Program-made: the position numbers and the translations under genes
Source of the DNA: Phycisphaerae bacterium
GTDB lineage: Bacteria > Planctomycetota > Phycisphaerae > UBA1845
Direction: 5' to 3'
Length of the DNA stretch: 64,000 nucleotides
Assembly: GCA_029260215.1 (NCBI GenBank)
Contig: JAJDDQ010000064.1
Location: forward strand, 1-64,000
Notes under the pieces: model-generated
Seen by the model: the letters and a program-made list of their open reading frames with translations, nothing else
Database searches by the model: none
What the model was told of the DNA's origin: nothing
In this document: in pieces, positions 60,149 to 64,000 of the stretch
How positions within the stretch are numbered: position 1 is the first letter of the stretch
How the letters are laid out: every line of letters begins with the position of its first letter

Positions 60149-60846
60149 TGCGTTGACACGAGTTATTCGGTGGGCGGCATCTGTGAACGATTCCCCGTCA
60201 AGTGGGGTGTGCGATGGCCCGAGCATCGGGGGTAGGCGCGGTCGCGACTCCCAGCGGCCTGTTTCACAAGAAGTGGCACGCGCCAAGGCGATCTGAAACT
60301 GACATGACCGTGTTAATCGGTGGCTGTAATCCAAGTCCCACCAAGTGAGGGAATACGCTCACGCGCGATCAAGAGCATGCGCGGTGCTGACACAAATCCG
60401 CGGTCCACTCGGTCTTTTCCGTCCGATACACTGTGGATCGTCGTACTTCACCTCTCCATTCATGAAGCGTCGACCTATGATGACCGACCCAATTGAGACG
60501 GGTATAGCAGCACTTCAAGCGCTAACACCGATCGGTCGTTGCGGATGACGTGGGCGCGTGACGAGCCTCGCATGCGGAACGCAGGCAATTGGAAGCGACC
60601 TCGAATCGGGTCCAGGAAACGGCGTGCGCTGTGGATCGCCGTTGCTTGATCTGGATGTAAACCTGGAACTGGCAGGGCGTGTTCGCGGATCGGAGTTGTG
60701 GAAGGAACAGCGTAGCCGGGCGAAGAAGGATGTGCGTCAGATTACGAGATCATTGGTGCGAATCACCGAAGGGCTTGCGACGCGGCGATTCATCGAGCCA
60801 AGGGCGCGACAGACGCTTCAAACGGTCAAGGAAAGGGAGTGAGCGA
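60149..60846. other. 698-base gap with no strongly supported gene
   Basis: Between the glycosyltransferase and the next exported protein there are only weak frames: a 28-residue one at 60462-60548 and the 94-residue one listed at 60558-60842. No repeat family copy is evident. Confidence 0.4.
60558..60842 (+). CDS. possible small protein upstream of the sensor genes
   Basis: A 94-residue frame from a GTG at 60558 ending 5 bases before the exported protein's start. The second half is basic and helical (WKEQRSRAKKDVRQITRSLV and TRRFIEPRARQTLQTVKERE) and may be real, but the first 30 residues look random. There is no Shine-Dalgarno and no family. It is listed because of its position directly ahead of the sensor genes. 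Confidence 0.3.
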   Translation: MTSLACGTQAIGSDLESGPGNGVRCGSPLLDLDVNLELAGRVRGSELWKEQRSRAKKDVRQITRSLVRITEGLATRRFIEPRARQTLQTVKERE

Positions 60847-61938
60847 ATGCAACGACATTGGCAATACAGGCGGTCGGTGATGTTGTTGGCGCTGGCGTTT
60901 GTGATGTCGCCCTTCTGTAGCGTGGTGGTTGCCCAGGAGGAGGCGGTTGCGCACCGTCCGGCGACCGGTCTCCGTTCAGGCGCTATGTCCATCGTAGCGA
61001 GGGATGGCGAAATCACGCCCCCCGACGTATTCGCACACGTCGCCCTTCTGAGAGGCGAGGTAGAGTTGATCCGGTCCTATTTGGGCAAACCGACACACAC
61101 ACAATCGAGGATCGACGTGAGTGGCGTAGCGCCGCGCGAGGTCTTCTTCCAAGCACAGACGCTATTTCGAAAGGCAGACAGTCTGTGTTTCGATATCGTA
61201 CGGACGCGAGGAACGCTGCCCGAGACGCCCAATGGCGAGATACTTCTCTCACACGTCTGGGCAGTCGTAGATGCTGCATTGGAACGCATTCGATTGGTAA
61301 AGGCGAAACTCGCAATCACTACTCAAGCCCGCCGACACACTCCGGACGCGGAGCATGGCCCGACAGACGTCTTCCGCAGCATTGTACATGCCAATCGTCA
61401 GTTAGACATCTTGCCGGACCACGAACGATCACTCGGTGAGCTGTTTCAACAAATCACCGTAGGCGTGAGCTACGCGTCTCGTCTGCTCAGTCGCTTTCCC
61501 GATGCGGAAAGGATACCGGCAGCGCCTCCATTTGAGCCTGACGCGGACCTTCAGGACGTACACGACCGACTCCTGGATTGTTTCACGCGACTACGAGCGA
61601 TTGCCACGCATTCAGGGCTTGAGATGATGAGCTTCTCTTCGATTTCATCGGGCAAGGAAATACACAGTTCAGGTGAGTTGTATGACATCGCTACCCTGGT
61701 CGTGTCCGAAGCAGCCTACCTGCACGCGATGCTCAAGGACATCAGGCCGCCGCACCCGGTTCACGCCCCGGGCGACAAGTATGTGGCACAAGTGTACGAG
61801 CGAGCCGGGATCCTCGTGATTCAATTGGAACAACTTCATCGATTCGCCAACGAGAATCCAAACTGGTTGAATCTCAGCCAAAACCAACCCCTGGCGAAAT
61901 CCCATCCAAAGGGGAGGTCGGTGCTGACAGATGAGTGA
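60847..61938 (+). CDS. exported helical protein preceding a sensor kinase
   Basis: A 363-residue protein with a signal peptide (SVMLLALAFVMSPFCSVVVA) from the ATG at 60847, preceded by AAAGGGAG. The mature part is helical with few motifs, for example HVALLRGEVELIRSYLGKPT, PREVFFQAQTLFRKADSLCF and DIATLVVSEAAYLHAMLKDI. It overlaps the start of the sensor kinase gene by 8 bases, so the two are co-expressed. A periplasmic protein coupled to a histidine kinase is likely a ligand-binding or sensing partner, by inference. I do not recognise the family. Confidence 0.7.
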   Translation: MQRHWQYRRSVMLLALAFVMSPFCSVVVAQEEAVAHRPATGLRSGAMSIVARDGEITPPDVFAHVALLRGEVELIRSYLGKPTHTQSRIDVSGVAPREVFFQAQTLFRKADSLCFDIVRTRGTLPETPNGEILLSHVWAVVDAALERIRLVKAKLAITTQARRHTPDAEHGPTDVFRSIVHANRQLDILPDHERSLGELFQQITVGVSYASRLLSRFPDAERIPAAPPFEPDADLQDVHDRLLDCFTRLRAIATHSGLEMMSFSSISSGKEIHSSGELYDIATLVVSEAAYLHAMLKDIRPPHPVHAPGDKYVAQVYERAGILVIQLEQLHRFANENPNWLNLSQNQPLAKSHPKGRSVLTDE

Positions 61939-62512
61939 TCCACAAGTGCGTAATCCGCAATCTGAACAGTCGAAGTGGATAAGAGGCGACGGGCTGCGGG
62001 CGAAGCTGCTGCGGTCTCACTTGGCGATCGCCTTGCTGGGTATGGGCATGCTCGGTACTGCGCTGGTCACTGAGTTGTCGATGCGCTCGACGGGCGTGCA
62101 GATAGCTGAGCAGGACGAACCACTCGCTTGGCACTCGATGCGGGCACTGACCGGTCTGCAGCGTTCCCTTGCAGGGCTGCGCGGGTGGATGGCGCTAGGA
62201 GAGAAATCGTTCATTGATGAGCGAATTATGGCGTGGGCAGACGAGATTGAGCCATCGCTCGAGGTGCTCGAAGTGTTGAGTCGTGCGGCAGCGGACCCAG
62301 AGCACGCGCGACAGGTGCAGCGTTTGCGAGAGATCTTGCGGGATCTGAAGGAGACGCAGTGGTGGATTGAAGACGTTGCTCAAACCCCCGGAAATTTGCC
62401 CGCGCACGTGATCTTGATCCGAGACCTTGAACCCATCGGTCGTACCATTGAATCCGCGATAACCGCGTTGTTTGAATCGGAAAAGGATGGCGTCCTCGGG
62501 GCCCAATGCTAA
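61931..62512 (+). pseudogene. N-terminal part of a sensor histidine kinase, interrupted by an in-frame TAA
   Basis: A 193-residue piece from the ATG at 61931. A cytoplasmic head of about 30 residues is followed by a transmembrane helix (HLAIALLGMGMLGTALVTEL) and a helical extracytoplasmic sensor domain (RALTGLQRSLAGLRGWMALG, LEVLEVLSRAAADPEHARQV, PIGRTIESAITALFESEKDG). It stops at TAA 62510-62512, but the same frame stays open after it and carries the rest of the sensor domain, so the stop most likely interrupts one gene. The stop would be a one-base change from codons such as CAA, GAA or AAA. Start and frame are secure; the mutation or sequencing-error status is not. Confidence 0.8.
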
Positions 62513-64000
62513 TCGATACTGGGACGGGTAGCGGACTTACGGTTTTCGTTCGCGATTTGCCGGAAAACGCTGCATGAGTTGGTGTTCAGCGGCGAAACGT
62601 CGTTGCGGCAGAGAATGCGTCATGACTTGGATATCGTGCGTGACGGTGTAAACAGTATAACCGCTAAAGCGAATGTCTTGGCGCCGCACCAACAGGATTT
62701 GCTGACCGACATTAGAAACCAGTTTCCGCATTATATGGCATTCTGCGAAGCCGTGATCGCCATTCCAGAGAGCGAATGGAACGTCGGCAGGTATTTGCTG
62801 GCCACGCAGGCGGTGCCTCTCGCCGCAGAAGCCACGCGTGTCCTTGAAGGGATTACCGTATTTTACAACAGTTCCGTCGAGCGTGCCAGCGCGGAATTGG
62901 TTGCTACGAGCGATGTTGGTGCTGTAACGCTGGTACTGATGCTCGTAGCGATGGCGGTGACGGCCACAGTCTTGTCCGTCCGTGGCGCCCGGCGCGTCAC
63001 GCAGCCGATCACGGTTCTGGTTCAGGCTACGCAGCAGTTGGCAGCGGGGCGTTTGAGCGAGGACATCGCGTTGCTGGATTCGGAGGAACTTGCACGGCTT
63101 GCGATTGCCTTCAATGAAATGCGGAGAACGCTGCAATTTAATGAAAAGGCCTTGCACGAGAGCGAGGAACGGATGCGGGCGATCGTAAATACGGCCGCGG
63201 ACGGGATCATCACCATCGACGAGAAAGGAGTCCTTGAATCGTTCAACGCTGCGGCGGAGAAGATGTTCGGTTATTCGGAATCTGAAGTGGTCGGCAAGAA
63301 TGTTAGCCTCTTGACGCCTGCTCCCTATCGCGAGGAGCACGACATGTATCTTCAGCGCTATCGCGAAACCGGAGTTAAAACGATACTTGGTGGCTATCGC
63401 GAATTGATCGGGAAGCGAAAGGACGGCTCCACATTCCCGCTGGACCTGTGTGCGAGTGAAGTCCACATTGGTGACAGCCGCATATTCACGGGCATCGTGC
63501 GCGACATCACCAAGCGGAAGCAAGCGGAGTCTGTTCTGAAGCGATTCCGGCTCGCGATTGACGCGTCCGCCGACGCGGTTTTCCTGATCGACCGGGAAAC
63601 GATGCGATTCGTGGATGCGAGTAAATCCGCCTGCGAGAGTCTCGGGTACTCCTACGATGAGTTGCTCAGTATGGGCCCCCACGACATAAAACCGGAATTC
63701 ACCAGAGAGCGACTGGCCGCTAAGTTCGACGAGATTATCACCAAGAAAGTGTCGGTGGGTGTGCTTGAGACAGTTCATCGCCGGAAGGACGGGACGGATT
63801 TTCCAGCAGAGGTGATGATACAGTCCGCTTCGGTTGAGCGGCGAACGATCATGGTCGCTGCGGTTCGCGACATCACCGAGCGTAAGTGGGCGGACCAGCA
63901 ACTGGATCAGTTGCACAAGGAAGTGGTTGACGCTTCGCGCAAGGCGGGGATGGCGGAGATCGCCACCGGTGTCCTTCACAACGTCGGCAATGTGCTCAAC
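62513..64000 (+). CDS. C-terminal part of the interrupted sensor histidine kinase, running off the window
   Basis: An open frame in phase with the preceding gene after its TAA. It continues the helical sensor domain, then a transmembrane helix (VGAVTLVLMLVAMAVTATVL, about 62918-62980), a HAMP domain (about 62984-63130), and two PAS domains (ESEERMRAIVNTAADGIITI..., about 63160-63530; FRLAIDASADAVFLIDRETM..., about 63535-63890). The phospho-acceptor region is MAEIATGVLHNVGNVLN, with His at 63977-63979. If expressed alone it could restart at GTG 62582 or ATG 62615. The catalytic ATPase domain lies beyond the window. Either it is a pseudogene half or it is translated separately. Confidence 0.8.

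Noticed and set aside
59264..60334. A 356-residue minus-strand frame.
   Set aside because: It is antisense to the DPM1-like glycosyltransferase, and its composition is typical of a shadow frame.
62537..63979. A 480-residue minus-strand frame near the window end.
   Set aside because: The plus strand over the same bases encodes HAMP, two PAS domains and a histidine-kinase H-box in one open frame, which is far better supported.

Overview
The window is GC-rich bacterial chromosome, most likely from a Planctomycetota member (Phycisphaerae or a relative). The pointers are a secreted beta-propeller-like protein ending in a dockerin-type EF-hand tail (17183-19489), an ECF sigma factor overlapping a Ser/Thr kinase gene (43828-45682), diderm functions (LpxD, LpxI, an LpxL-like acyltransferase, MlaEFD), many starts without a clear Shine-Dalgarno, and several families of short palindromic dispersed repeats in gene gaps. 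This placement is inference; there is no rRNA in the window. The only RNA gene seen is tRNA-Lys(TTT).

Layout. 1-6552 is the right end of an integrative element: a small-terminase-like protein, a hypothetical protein, an AlpA-type HTH protein, a large zinc-finger/TOPRIM/DUF3987 protein, a small acidic protein, a Cro/XRE regulator and a tyrosine recombinase whose reading frame runs antisense into tRNA-Lys. The other end is not visible. 6692-10288 is a tight housekeeping chain (thiL, tsaE, rph, SPOR-like lipoprotein, rdgB). 10301-13182 is a compact polyamine locus: pyruvoyl arginine decarboxylase with a strong near-leaderless promoter, a deoxyhypusine-synthase-like enzyme and agmatinase. 13391-19489 holds membrane, HDOD, zinc-ribbon and secreted proteins. 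19782-21678 is lpxI-lpxD. 21801-32318 is lipoproteins and transport: an AGCS Na+/amino acid symporter divergent from an NSS symporter with a MetS-like small subunit, an NCS2-like permease and an ABC-2 exporter.

32644-43168 has a HutX-like heme carrier, a convergent CobA-HemD fusion, tatC with an enlarged periplasmic loop, priA and smc. 43828-45682 is the ECF sigma/kinase pair. 46430-48569 is ispE followed by a spoVG homologue carrying an inserted zinc ribbon and a long disordered tail; the promoter ahead of it has an inverted repeat between -35 and -10. 48800-55573 holds a CBS protein, trxB, a gluzincin-type lipoprotein, queA, an LpxL-like acyltransferase and an RluA-family synthase. 55837-56316 is an isolated HEPN-like gene. 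56437-59195 is mlaE-mlaF-mlaD, followed by a polyprenol-phosphate-mannose-synthase-like glycosyltransferase.

The window ends in a periplasmic protein and a large PAS sensor histidine kinase interrupted by one in-frame TAA at 62510-62512. Coding continues in the same frame to the window edge.

The leads most worth following are the polyamine cluster, the zinc-ribbon SpoVG, the interrupted kinase, the satellite-like element whose integrase C-terminus is encoded by the host tRNA locus, the repeat-flanked hairpin between the two symporters, and the dispersed palindromic repeat families.
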